A stretch of 64,000 nt of DNA from Rhodomicrobium vannielii ATCC 17100 (GTDB lineage: Bacteria; Pseudomonadota; Alphaproteobacteria; Rhizobiales; Rhodomicrobiaceae): positions 1,575,927 through 1,639,926 of the forward strand of contig NC_014664.1 of assembly GCF_000166055.1 (NCBI RefSeq), read 5' to 3'. This document shows positions 1 through 8,469 of the stretch, one piece after another. The position numbers were made by a program, and so were the translations under genes. The number at the start of each line of letters is the position of its first letter. Within the stretch, counting starts at the first letter, position 1. The notes beneath the pieces were generated by a model. The model did not search any database, was not told the DNA's origin, and saw nothing but the letters and a program-made list of their open reading frames with translations.

Positions 1-2
1 CG

Positions 3-3000
3 AAACTGCGCAGTACCGATACTTGGAACGTCCAGGGCCTAAAATCCCTCCTCACGCATGGCAGCGAGCGTCTTCCCGCCGCGTCGCGGCTGAAAGATGA
101 TCCCAGCACCAAATATGTTCTGGTTACAAGCGCGGCTCTTTCCGGCAAGGCGCGGAAACTCGGGGTGCAAGTTTTCGGAGCTTGGCCCCCGCCTGCAGAT
201 TTGCCCTCATCTCTTAGATCAGCTGTCCCCGACGCTGCCGGTCGCCTAGCAGTTCTTGCTGGCGAGGACTTGGAGTTCAAGATTCCCAGGCGTTTGCGGG
301 AATTATTGGAAGACAGCTTCAAGGTGCCGCATTCGCGGTATGAGGATTGCGTCAGAGCCCTCCAACACGAAGCGCTAAGACGCATGCGCGGCGATTTCAA
401 TGGTATTTGGGCACGGACGGATCTTGAATTAACGATCAAAGCCCATGATGGTATGATCGCCAGCTCCGCCGAAGCGGAAAGCTTCGTAAAGCCAACCAAT
501 TGGGCACAGTTCAAACAGCAGCTTGAGGAGCGGCACGCCATCATTATTGTGGGGCATTCGGGCACCGGTAAGACTACAGCCGCCGAAGTCCTCATGAGCG
601 AACTGCGCGAAGCAATACCAGGCCTTTCGGTGATCAGGGTTACGCAAGGTCCCGCACAAGTCAGGAACGCGCCTAATGGCCCGGTAGTGTTCATGATTGA
701 GGATCCCTGGGGGCGCTATCGGTTCGAGCCCTCTTCCGAACCTTGGAATGACGAACTGCCCGAGTTTCTCAAGACTTCCAAGCCTAACCGGCTCTTTATC
801 ATCACTAGCCGTTCAGATGTTTTAGGCGAAGCCCACACACGCAAGCTCTTGAACAGGTGGTTCGCAGAGCTTGAGTCCGAACACTACGGCCTTCGGCAAC
901 GCCACCAGTTGTTTGATAACCGTGTACGAGCGCTGCCACCCCAACTCCAGAGGTTAGCTGTACAGAGCCGAGATCACGTTTTAGGGGAACTTGCTACTCC
1001 ACTTGAAATTCAGAAATTCTTCGATGGTCTGATCGATACACGAGAACCAGAAATAAACGATCCTGAGTTTATCCGGCAGTGCCTGGAGGCTGCTCACCGG
1101 GATTCGATTGAGGCGACCGTGGTCAGTCAGGTTAGAAACCGGGATGCCTGGGGTAGCGCGGCCGTCGTATGGGGGCTTCTTAAGGCCTGCTCGAAAGTGT
1201 CCCGTGCCTCAACTCTTCCCGCCATAGAAACTAGACTTGCGCAGCGAGACAGGGATTTTGAGGATGGATTAGAGCCCTTTATCAACTTTCTGGTAGCAGG
1301 CAGGAATCTCCGTCAGGTGGATTCCATCGTCAGCTATTATCACCCGCGGGTTGAGGCCGGGCTGGAAACCGCCATTGGTGAGAAAAAACAGCTTACCAGA
1401 CGTGTGCTTGGCTATTTGGTGGATGAACTACTAGCCCTGGATCACTCGACAGAGTGGGGTTACGAACCAGCCGCCCGGCTCATTCAGGCGGTAAGGCGGC
1501 AAAAGGCGTTTACAATCCAGGTAACACCTGCGTCTCAAATCGCCCTCGATACTTGGTTTCGCAAACGCCTTACAACCGAAAGCCCCCATTTTGAGGAGGA
1601 CCTACAACTTGCCGCAGATGTTGGTTCCGAAAGTTCAGCGACCGCCGAGTTTTCGCGTTGGCTGTTTGAGCGTGACCTTCAGCGCCACCTGTTTGATGAT
1701 GAGTGGGCCGCGCCCGTTCGAGATGAAGCCTGGTATCAACGAATGCAGAGTGACCCTGACATCGCTCGAATTGCAGGCATTTTCGTGCGCCAGGTTATGC
1801 CGATAGGTCCTCACGATTACTCATCAGATTGGCCGCCATTGTTAAGACGCCTAGCCCCAGATATCACAAAGGATTTTTTGGTGGCCGCTACGAGGCTTGC
1901 TCGTTCCGGCTTTCATGGCAGTGTCAATATGATTGCCAAGGAGGCTGCTGCTGATCTTGACGCGTTTGCTGCCGTTGCGAGTCAGGCAATACAAATACTG
2001 AACGAACCCCGCAGTACTTCCGAGTTGGCCACCGCAATCGCAGCCGCCGATGGCGAGTTCAATGGCGATTATGCGGACTACATGTTGAATGAGGACGAAG
2101 GTTACGCCGCTGGAGTTATGCTTGAAACTTACGTTCAGGAAATGCGGCGCGTGCGAGGATGGACTGCCCTGCGCGACCATCAACAGGTCACTGACTTATT
2201 GAACGATTGGATCCGCGTCGCGGGTCAAACTTCGGTCTCCGACGACGAGCTTGCTGCGCTATGTAGCCTAGCCTGGGGAAGCCCATACGAAGACAATTTC
2301 TGGCATGTGGCTGAACAGCGGTGGCGTCCGTTTCTTGAAGATCGTCTTCTCACGCGCGTTTTAGAGGGGCATCAAAGCCCGTTGATTCGCGCCTCGGCGG
2401 TTGGGTGTTTTGCACGGCATATGTCTCAGCGCGCATCCGGCCTAGCGGCCGATTTACTTTCGCGCGGGGATATCCGTCGGCTGCTTGAGTTGACCTTGGA
2501 TTGCAAATGGGGACAGTTCGATAACGACGAGGCGGCCAAGAGCTTGCTCTCGAACATCCTCAAAGTGTTCCCGAAGAGCGTGCACGCCGCTGTAAATTTC
2601 GTAAGTGCCTCGGATGAAGTGCTGGTGGACGAAGAAGCCATCGACCTTCTCAGCACCGTTGACCCTGGATCTAATGATCGATTGCGGTTGCGTATCGCGC
2701 AAGGACTTGCGGGAGCTAGAAAAGATGTTGCCTCCTACCTCGATGTGTTAAATCAATCCGACAGCCGCGATATTGCCAAGCAATCGGCTGATATTGCGGT
2801 TTCTCAAGGTTTATGGCAGCGCGTTCGGAATGCGCTACAGCACCGATATGCGGAAGTGCGCTGCGTGGCGCTTTCGGCGCTTGCCAAGCGGACCACAGGT
2901 CCGTTGCCGCCGGAGCTGCTGGCTCTGGGCAAAGACCCCAGCGGTTATGTTCGAAGGGACCTGGTGAATCTGCTGAACCAGAATCCCGAACCTTCATATC

Positions 3001-3722
3001 TGAAAACGCTGATTGATCTGGCGCATGACGACTGGGCAGAACATACGGCTTCTTACTTTGAATTTGCCGACTACCCGATTGCACGAATAGCCACCCAGAC
3101 ACTTTGTGACCTGTCGTCCCTTCCCGACGAATACACCGAAACCCTTTGGAACCTGCAAAGCAACACGCAGGATCCTAAGGTGCGGGAGAACATTCTCGCA
3201 ACGTTGGCTGAAAAAGGCTCTGAATCGGCCTTCCAGCGAGTTTTTAACCTGGCACTAGCTGATCGAGGCAAAATTTCCCGATGTGCGCAGGCAGCGTGGG
3301 CTGTTGTTGGGGCCGTAGACCGTCTCAAAGAACAGGATGCCGATCGCATTAACCCGCACTTTCTTAAGCTGGCGCATCCCTCAAGGGTGGTACCGATGGT
3401 GTTCGTCTTGGGTATGCGAGGAAGCAATGCCCATATTCTTGAATGTGCTGCAGCGCTGGCCTCGTACCCTGACAGGCGTGCCATTCTGCTCGCCGTATTA
3501 ATCGCAGCCCGTGAGCAGTCGACAGAGCTGGCACGCAGTGTTGGGAAATTCTTGCCAGTCGATATTTTCGAAGCGTTTCTCACGGCCTGTGAAGGAGGAT
3601 CGCCCCTGCCGCCCAGTTCCATCGAAAATCTTGGTAGTGTCGAAGTCGTTGATCAGGTTATTAAAGTCTTGAACCAGTCTGGCTCACTATTCTCCCAACC
3701 TGAACAAGCTCGGGCTGGCTGA
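3..3722 (+). CDS. STAND-family (nSTAND3-like) antiphage ATPase, 5' end outside window
   Basis: The frame is open from the window edge, so the start is missing; the GTG at 165 is internal. The first ~55 residues contain a strand-like run (KYVLVTSAALSG) typical of the Mrr/restriction-like N-terminal domain of large STAND proteins. A P-loop GHSGTGKT lies at codons from 549, a Walker B-like FMIEDP near 695 and a sensor-like LFIITSR near 800. The remaining ~800 residues are alpha-helical, HEAT/TPR-like, as expected of a ligand-sensing C-terminus. Family knowledge: such N-effector/STAND/repeat proteins (Avs and relatives) recognise phage proteins and then activate a nuclease. Defence is inferred from this architecture and the defence-rich surroundings. 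It could alternatively be an uncharacterised STAND regulator. Confidence 0.75.
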   Translation, partial: KLRSTDTWNVQGLKSLLTHGSERLPAASRLKDDPSTKYVLVTSAALSGKARKLGVQVFGAWPPPADLPSSLRSAVPDAAGRLAVLAGEDLEFKIPRRLRELLEDSFKVPHSRYEDCVRALQHEALRRMRGDFNGIWARTDLELTIKAHDGMIASSAEAESFVKPTNWAQFKQQLEERHAIIIVGHSGTGKTTAAEVLMSELREAIPGLSVIRVTQGPAQVRNAPNGPVVFMIEDPWGRYRFEPSSEPWNDELPEFLKTSKPNRLFIITSRSDVLGEAHTRKLLNRWFAELESEHYGLRQRHQLFDNRVRALPPQLQRLAVQSRDHVLGELATPLEIQKFFDGLIDTREPEINDPEFIRQCLEAAHRDSIEATVVSQVRNRDAWGSAAVVWGLLKACSKVSRASTLPAIETRLAQRDRDFEDGLEPFINFLVAGRNLRQVDSIVSYYHPRVEAGLETAIGEKKQLTRRVLGYLVDELLALDHSTEWGYEPAARLIQAVRRQKAFTIQVTPASQIALDTWFRKRLTTESPHFEEDLQLAADVGSESSATAEFSRWLFERDLQRHLFDDEWAAPVRDEAWYQRMQSDPDIARIAGIFVRQVMPIGPHDYSSDWPPLLRRLAPDITKDFLVAATRLARSGFHGSVNMIAKEAAADLDAFAAVASQAIQILNEPRSTSELATAIAAADGEFNGDYADYMLNEDEGYAAGVMLETYVQEMRRVRGWTALRDHQQVTDLLNDWIRVAGQTSVSDDELAALCSLAWGSPYEDNFWHVAEQRWRPFLEDRLLTRVLEGHQSPLIRASAVGCFARHMSQRASGLAADLLSRGDIRRLLELTLDCKWGQFDNDEAAKSLLSNILKVFPKSVHAAVNFVSASDEVLVDEEAIDLLSTVDPGSNDRLRLRIAQGLAGARKDVASYLDVLNQSDSRDIAKQSADIAVSQGLWQRVRNALQHRYAEVRCVALSALAKRTTGPLPPELLALGKDPSGYVRRDLVNLLNQNPEPSYLKTLIDLAHDDWAEHTASYFEFADYPIARIATQTLCDLSSLPDEYTETLWNLQSNTQDPKVRENILATLAEKGSESAFQRVFNLALADRGKISRCAQAAWAVVGAVDRLKEQDADRINPHFLKLAHPSRVVPMVFVLGMRGSNAHILECAAALASYPDRRAILLAVLIAAREQSTELARSVGKFLPVDIFEAFLTACEGGSPLPPSSIENLGSVEVVDQVIKVLNQSGSLFSQPEQARAG

Positions 3723-3752
3723 CCAGGATACGGCTATACTTCGCAGAAATAA

Positions 3753-4095
3753 TCAAGAAAGTCGAATGAGCTCCACATCATCCAGAGTCGCGCGGTCATT
3801 GCGCCGGTCATAGAGCTGGGTGGTGCGGGTAGACGAGTGGTTGGCCATCGCCCGCGCGCGCTCAAGGACGCCGCCGTTTTCGAGGTAGCTGGTGATGCCG
3901 GTGGCGCGGAAGGTGTGGTTCACCACGGCCGTTTTAAGCCCTGCGGCTTGGGCGCGGCGCCGTACCATCGCCCAGGCTTCCACCCGATGCAGCGGGCGAT
4001 TGGTGAGTTCACGGGAACGCGACAGGGAAGGAAACAGCGGCCGTGCCGACTGACCGTCCAGCCCGGTTTTTTCAAGGTAGTCGCGGAGGTATTCC
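3753..4095 (-). pseudogene. Tyrosine recombinase, C-terminal fragment (split by IS66)
   Basis: This piece carries the catalytic C-terminal half of a XerC/D-like recombinase: the HTFRATG box (H-x-x-R), a second His in MANHSS, and the nucleophile Tyr in TTQLYDRR. It is separated from its N-terminal half (6654-7264) by the IS66 element. Removing the IS and one copy of the GGTATTCC duplication restores a single 318-codon frame (343 + 611 nt), reading HHTLEEYLRDYLEKTG across the joint. The gene was therefore intact before the insertion and is now very probably inactive. Confidence 0.9.
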
Positions 4096-4108
4096 GTAAG
4101 CGGTGTTC

Positions 4109-5716
4109 TCAGACCACGGGAGCAGCCTTTTGGTGAACGGCAAAGGCCCAGGGCATGAGTTCATCGATTTTGCGCATCGGCCAGCCATTGACGAGGCGTG
4201 AGAGAATGCTGGCGAGCCAGGCCTGTGGATCGACGCCATTGAGTTTGGCCGTTTCAATGAGCGAAGCGACGATTCCCCAATGCTCTGCTCCGCGGTCGTG
4301 GCCGGCGAAGAGTGCGTTTTTCCTGTTCAGAGCCAAGGGCCTGATGGAACGCTCGACGGTGTTGGTGTCCATCTCGATGCGCCCGTCGTTCGCGAACAGG
4401 ATGAGGCCGTCCCAATGGTGGAGAGCATAGCGGATGGCCTTGGCCATTTTGGAGCCGCCGGGAACGAGGGAGAGGGTCTTTTCAAACCAGGACTTGAAAC
4501 GATCGAGTAGCGGCATGCTCTTGGCCTGTCGGACCTTGCGGCGCGCTTCGGCGCTCTGGCCACGGATGGTTTCCTCGATTTTGTAAAGCGCTGCGATCTG
4601 CGCGAGCGCGGCGTCGGCGAGCGGCGCGTTGCCGCCCACAGCGATTTCATAGAACCGCCTCCTCAGGTGCGTCCAGCAGAAGGACAGGATGAGCGGTGCC
4701 GACGCTGGCCGGTTGCTCGCGAGGTCCTTGTAGGCGCTATAGCCATCGACCTGCAGGATCCCGCTGAAGCCTGCGAGATGGCTTTTCACATGCTCCGATC
4801 CGCGGCCTGGCGCATAGCAGTAGACAACGGCGGGCGGATCGGAGCCGCCCCAGGGCCTGTCGTCGCGGGCGTAAGCCCAGAGCTGGCCGAGCTTCACGCG
4901 CTTTCGTCCCGGATCCAGGACGGGGCAGCGCGTCTCGTCGGCGAACAGTTTCGGCGAGGTTTTCAGGATCTCGAACAGGCGCGTCTGAAGCGGCGCCAGA
5001 AGCGCCGCCGCTTTGCCGACCCAGTCAGCGAGCGTGGAGCGATCGAGATCGACGCCCTGGCGGCGATAGATTTGCGCCTGCCGATACAGCGGACAGTGAT
5101 CGGCATATTTCGCGGTCAGAACGTGAGCGACCAGTGCCTCGGTCGGGATGCCGGCCTCGATCAGACGCGTTGGCGCCCGAGCCTGAACCACAGCGCCTTC
5201 GCAGGCCCGGCAGGCATATTTCGGCCGGCGCGTCACGATCACTTTGAACTGGGCCGGGATCACGTCCAGCCGCTCCGAGCGATCCTCGCCCATGACATGC
5301 ATGGCACCGCCACAACACGGACAAGCTGTGCTTTCCGGTTCGATGACGATCTCCTCCCGCGGCAGATGGGAGGGCAGCGCCCCGCGATTGACAGAGCGGG
5401 GTCCTTTGCGCGACGCTTTCAGCGTCGCGTTCGAGGTCTCATCCGTGGCACCCGTTTCGGCGATCGCCTGCTCGGTCTCCTCCATGGCGAGGCTCAACTG
5501 ATCGGGATCGAGCTTCTCCGATTTGCGGCCGAACTGCGCGCGACGCAGCTGGCGCAGCGTCTCCCACAATCTCGCATTGGCGCCCTGAACGCGGGCCAGT
5601 TCGGCGTCCTTTTCGGCGAGCGCTGCGTCTTTCGCCGACGCTTGTTCCGCCCAGTGCGCCACCAGAGCTTTCAGGACGCCGATATCGTCAGGGAGCTGAT
5701 CCGTAGCTGCAATCAT
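4109..5716 (-). CDS. tnpC: IS66 transposase TnpC
   Basis: The ~535-residue product is the DDE transposase of IS66 elements. It has an N-terminal leucine-rich coiled segment, a zinc-binding cluster (ACPCCGG and YACRAC), a catalytic core (FADETRCPV, QVDGYSAYKDL) and the terminal RSIRPLALNRKNALFAG region that is strongly conserved in the family. The start ATG at 5716 (MIAATDQLPDD) was chosen over the longer frame because upstream codons are atypical and the length then matches the family. The stop lies 13 bp from the IS end. Confidence 0.95.
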   Translation of the reverse strand: MIAATDQLPDDIGVLKALVAHWAEQASAKDAALAEKDAELARVQGANARLWETLRQLRRAQFGRKSEKLDPDQLSLAMEETEQAIAETGATDETSNATLKASRKGPRSVNRGALPSHLPREEIVIEPESTACPCCGGAMHVMGEDRSERLDVIPAQFKVIVTRRPKYACRACEGAVVQARAPTRLIEAGIPTEALVAHVLTAKYADHCPLYRQAQIYRRQGVDLDRSTLADWVGKAAALLAPLQTRLFEILKTSPKLFADETRCPVLDPGRKRVKLGQLWAYARDDRPWGGSDPPAVVYCYAPGRGSEHVKSHLAGFSGILQVDGYSAYKDLASNRPASAPLILSFCWTHLRRRFYEIAVGGNAPLADAALAQIAALYKIEETIRGQSAEARRKVRQAKSMPLLDRFKSWFEKTLSLVPGGSKMAKAIRYALHHWDGLILFANDGRIEMDTNTVERSIRPLALNRKNALFAGHDRGAEHWGIVASLIETAKLNGVDPQAWLASILSRLVNGWPMRKIDELMPWAFAVHQKAAPVV

Positions 5717-5775
5717 GACGCGAACAGCACCATGATTTGCAATCACAATCACGCAAAAACAGAGAGATATCAGGC

Positions 5776-6129
5776 TTATTGCACCGCCTGAGGACGCGCC
5801 CTTCGAACCGCACGGACCCGGGCCCAGTCCAAGCCCTCGAACAAGGCGGACGCTTGCGCAGGCGACAGACGCATGACCCCGTCCTCGATCCTTGGCCAGC
5901 GGAACTTCGCATCCTCGAGCCGCTTGTAGATCAGGATCAGCCCCGAGCCATCCCAGATCAAAATCTTGATCCGGTCCGCCCGCTTGGAGCGGAAGATGAA
6001 GGCAGCGCCGCAAAACGGATCGAGCTTCAAGACCTCCTGAACCGTGGCCGCAAGCCCATCCATGCCTTTCCTGAAATCGACAGGCCGCGTCGCGATGTAA
6101 ATCCGAGGTGGAATGGCGCCGAAAATCAC
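5776..6129 (-). CDS. tnpB: IS66 accessory protein TnpB
   Basis: A 117-residue protein with the family core: PVDFRKGMDGLAA near the N-terminus, then a FRSKRADRIKILIWDGSG segment. TnpB is required with TnpA for transposition of three-gene IS66 elements, though its biochemical role is not settled. It overlaps the tnpA stop by 4 bp (ATGA), so translation is probably coupled. Confidence 0.95.
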   Translation of the reverse strand: MIFGAIPPRIYIATRPVDFRKGMDGLAATVQEVLKLDPFCGAAFIFRSKRADRIKILIWDGSGLILIYKRLEDAKFRWPRIEDGVMRLSPAQASALFEGLDWARVRAVRRARPQAVQ

Positions 6130-6569
6130 CGCCGCCTCATCGAAAGCCCGTCGATAATTGCCAGGATAACCTCGCGGCCGGCCGTCACCGGGATCCGCGC
6201 CCGTCCCCCTGCGAGTTCGAGTTCGATCAGCCCGGATGGCGGTGCCTCTTCTTTATGCTCAGGCTGAGGCGCATCCTTTTTCTCGATCAGCAAAGGGGCA
6301 AACGTCACCGGCTCTGGTTTGGGCGGTCGCGATCTCAGCCCCGCTTCACGGCGCCATTTGAAAAGCTGGCTCGCAGCCACGCCGTGTCGGCGCGCAACCT
6401 CGGAAACGCCGACCCCGTCCTCAAGCGTTTCCTGCACGATCGCCGCCTTCACATCGGACGGCCACGACCGTCGCCGGGCAACGCCGGTGATCACCTCAAT
6501 GCGCTGGAACGTGTCGGCCCGCGCGCACGACGCAAGCTCCGTGATAGGACTACGACCAGGATTAGACAT
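6126..6569 (-). CDS. tnpA: IS66 accessory protein TnpA (HTH)
   Basis: A 147-residue helix-turn-helix protein of the IS66 OrfA type. The HTH reads GVGVSEVARRHGVAASQLFKWRRE, spanning roughly residues 50-72 (given in two parts here: GVGVSEVARRHG and VAASQLFKWRRE). The ATG at 6569 (MSNPGRSP) is preferred to the earlier frame start at 6584 because a GAGGG lies about 10 nt upstream. It is the first gene of the IS operon, close to the right terminal repeat. Confidence 0.9.
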   Translation of the reverse strand: MSNPGRSPITELASCARADTFQRIEVITGVARRRSWPSDVKAAIVQETLEDGVGVSEVARRHGVAASQLFKWRREAGLRSRPPKPEPVTFAPLLIEKKDAPQPEHKEEAPPSGLIELELAGGRARIPVTAGREVILAIIDGLSMRRR

Positions 6570-6653
6570 AAGACGATCCCTCAATGAACCGTCACACTCG
6601 CAGCCGTTCGTGCAAAATGGAAGGTGAGGTCAGAACGCCGCTTACGGTATTCC

Positions 6654-7264
6654 TCAAGGGTGTGATGGCAGGGCATTTCATGCCGCTTGCCGCCCTTTTC
6701 GTGCAGGCGAACCCAGAGGCGGTTCCGCTCATGGAAAAGATCGCCCACCGTCATGTGGGTGACCGCACCGATGCGGGCGAAGGTGTAGGTCATGAGCGCA
6801 ATGAGCGCCCGGTCGCGGAGCCCGGCCGTGGTGGTGACATCGATGGCGTTCAGGAGCTGCGCGGCCTGGGAGCCGGTGAGAACCGGCGTCTTGCCGCGTG
6901 TGGCGCTGTATTTGGGGCCACGGACGCTGATGGCCGGGTTGGTGGGGATGACGCCGCCGGTGGCGAGGTAGTCGAGAAAGCCCTTCACAGCGGCGAGCCG
7001 CTGCTTGATGGTAGCGGTTTCCAGATCGGAGGCCTTCATCTCCTGCACCCATTGAGAGACGACCACTGGCGTCACCTGTGAAAAGTGCTCCAAGCCCCGT
7101 TTGCGGATCCACAGGAAGAAGACCTTGACGGCCCGCTGGTAAGCGGCGCGTGTGTTCGGGTTCTCGATGTGGGCGAAGAAGAATTCTTCGGCACGGGCGA
7201 GGGCGGGACCGCCCTCATGTTCCAAAACGGGAAAAGCGCCGGGAGGGGTAATCTCGTAGCTCAT
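6654..7264 (-). pseudogene. Tyrosine recombinase, N-terminal fragment (split by IS66)
   Basis: This holds the SAM-like core-binding domain (NTRAAYQRAVKVFFLWIRKR, VTPVVVSQWVQEMK) and the start of the catalytic domain. The first catalytic Arg region is degenerate (TFARIGAVTHM rather than ARxSE). Translation now runs into the IS and stops after a few codons. The start ATG overlaps the stop of the upstream toxin gene by 4 bp (7261-7264), so antitoxin, toxin and recombinase formed one leftward operon. Confidence 0.9.
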
Positions 7265-7707
7265 CCCTTCCTGTCAGCCTTGATCCGTGACTTGGAGCGC
7301 GCCATGACCTCGTCATGGGGCACAAATGGCCCGCCAGCATCAGCCTTGGCAATAGCCCTGTTTGCCTCGCGGTTGAACCAAGCCTCATAAGACTCTCGTT
7401 CTTCCAACCTGTCCAGGACGTTCCGATCCAGATAACTGACCCCAACGACAGTCACCATGTCACTGGAAACGACGAAAAAAACGGACACGGTTCTGAGGCC
7501 GGGAACCCCGCTGCTACGAAAGCCGGGTCGAAATTCTTCGTGACGGGTACCGATCTCTGCAAGTTCGTTCAGGCTGACGATGAATCCAAGGATGCGGTTT
7601 TTGAGCGCGTCGGCCCTTTCTTTTCCATCACGCCTGCGAACAAGACGCCACGCCTCCCGAATATCCTGTTGCGCCTCGGGGGTAAGCTGGAAACGACGGG
7701 ATTTCAC
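7261..7707 (-). CDS. RelE/ParE-type toxin with extended C-terminus
   Basis: Residues 1-100 fit the RelE/ParE fold: FQLTPEAQQDIREAWRLVRR, then IGTRHEEFRPG, LRTVSVFFVVSSD and VVGVSYLDRN. ParE proteins target gyrase and RelE proteins cleave mRNA; the target here cannot be read from the sequence. The protein is 148 residues, about 45 longer than usual. The extra tail ends ADAGGPFVPHDEVMARSKS, which looks like the C-terminal motif of many small antitoxins (an inference). Its ATG overlaps the antitoxin stop by 4 bp. Confidence 0.8.
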   Translation of the reverse strand: MKSRRFQLTPEAQQDIREAWRLVRRRDGKERADALKNRILGFIVSLNELAEIGTRHEEFRPGFRSSGVPGLRTVSVFFVVSSDMVTVVGVSYLDRNVLDRLEERESYEAWFNREANRAIAKADAGGPFVPHDEVMARSKSRIKADRKG

Positions 7708-7985
7708 GCTGGCATACCAGCTTCATCCTGTTCAATCTGTTCCTCCAGCCCCCGGACGAACTCCTCAAGACTGAGTAGCCGTTCCGGGTGAGCCTCAGCT
7801 TCGTCGCAACGCCGGGCGATTTCCTCCCACCAGGCTTTGCGCTGGCGCTCCAACTCAAGCAGATGGTCCACGGCGGAATCGAATGCAGAGCTCAGGGACG
7901 GATAAACACCACTTTCGACCAAAGCCCTCAAGGCGGCGCCCTTGTCGTTATTCAGGCTGACGCTGAAGCGTGTCGTATTGGACAT
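7704..7985 (-). CDS. ParD-like antitoxin
   Basis: A 93-residue protein beginning with a ribbon-helix-helix-like segment (TTRFSVSLNNDKGAALRALV), then SGVYPSLSSAFDSAVDHLL, and an acidic C-terminal tail (LEEFVRGLEEQIEQDE) suited to binding a basic toxin. Position directly before the toxin, with a 4-bp overlap, is the classical type II arrangement. It probably represses its own promoter through the palindromes at 8041-8116. Confidence 0.8.
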   Translation of the reverse strand: MSNTTRFSVSLNNDKGAALRALVESGVYPSLSSAFDSAVDHLLELERQRKAWWEEIARRCDEAEAHPERLLSLEEFVRGLEEQIEQDEAGMPA

Positions 7986-8469
7986 TGAAGGTGCTTTCCT
8001 TGTGCGCCAACATTAAGACGTAATCCGCGCTTATGCAATCGTAATAACGTTTATTACTACAACCAAAGACCAGCTCTCCTACTTTCTGCGTCTATATTAC
8101 ATAACGTCCTTTATGTTATAATTGAAAATAAGGCAGATCAAACGCCATCGTCCTATCACTCGCACAGCGTGAGTGACGGCACCCTCATGAGAATACCGTC
8201 AGATAATTCCAATACAATCTATTATGACGCGATACGTGCTCTATGCCTTACATCAGGTTCGGGCATACTTTAATTTGACAACAAAAAAGCCAACCAGTAC
8301 ACACGAGATATTTCTGCTCTGCAGAAGGTACATACTGTCGCCATCGGCACATTTTTGTTCAAATTTTTCCCGTGTTGTCCCTCCTCGATTCGTTTTTTCC
8401 GCTAAGGTTGAGCTGATTCGGGCTTCATCGCGAGCGGCGAAGCCGAAGTCAACAAAGGCGCTTCCGATC
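7986..8469. promoter_or_regulatory. Divergent intergenic region with two AT-rich palindromes
   Basis: The space between the antitoxin (leftward) and the DUF3644 gene (rightward) is AT-rich. It holds a 17-bp palindrome GTAATAACGTTTATTAC at 8041-8057 and a second inverted repeat ACATAA-n6-TTATGT at 8099-8116. Palindromes of this kind upstream of ParD-type genes are usual autoregulatory operators, so that role is inferred. The longer frame running through 8224-8469 was not accepted as coding because its composition and residues are unlike the gene that follows. Confidence 0.5.

Larger units (their letters stand above)
4096..6645 (-). mobile_element. IS66-family insertion sequence, type A (2550 bp)
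   Basis: Both ends carry the IS66 terminal signature: the left end begins GTAAGCGGTGTTCT and the right end is the complement of GTAAGCGGCGTTCT. An 8-bp direct target duplication GGTATTCC sits at 4088-4095 and 6646-6653. Three leftward genes (tnpA, tnpB, tnpC) are in the standard IS66 order. The element is inserted in a tyrosine recombinase gene. It is a different element from the one present three times elsewhere in the window. Confidence 0.97.

Noticed and set aside
8224-8469. N-terminal extension of the DUF3644 protein from the first ATG
   Set aside because: The 82 extra residues have the composition of non-coding AT-rich DNA, and the family sequence begins at 8470 with a plausible ribosome site.
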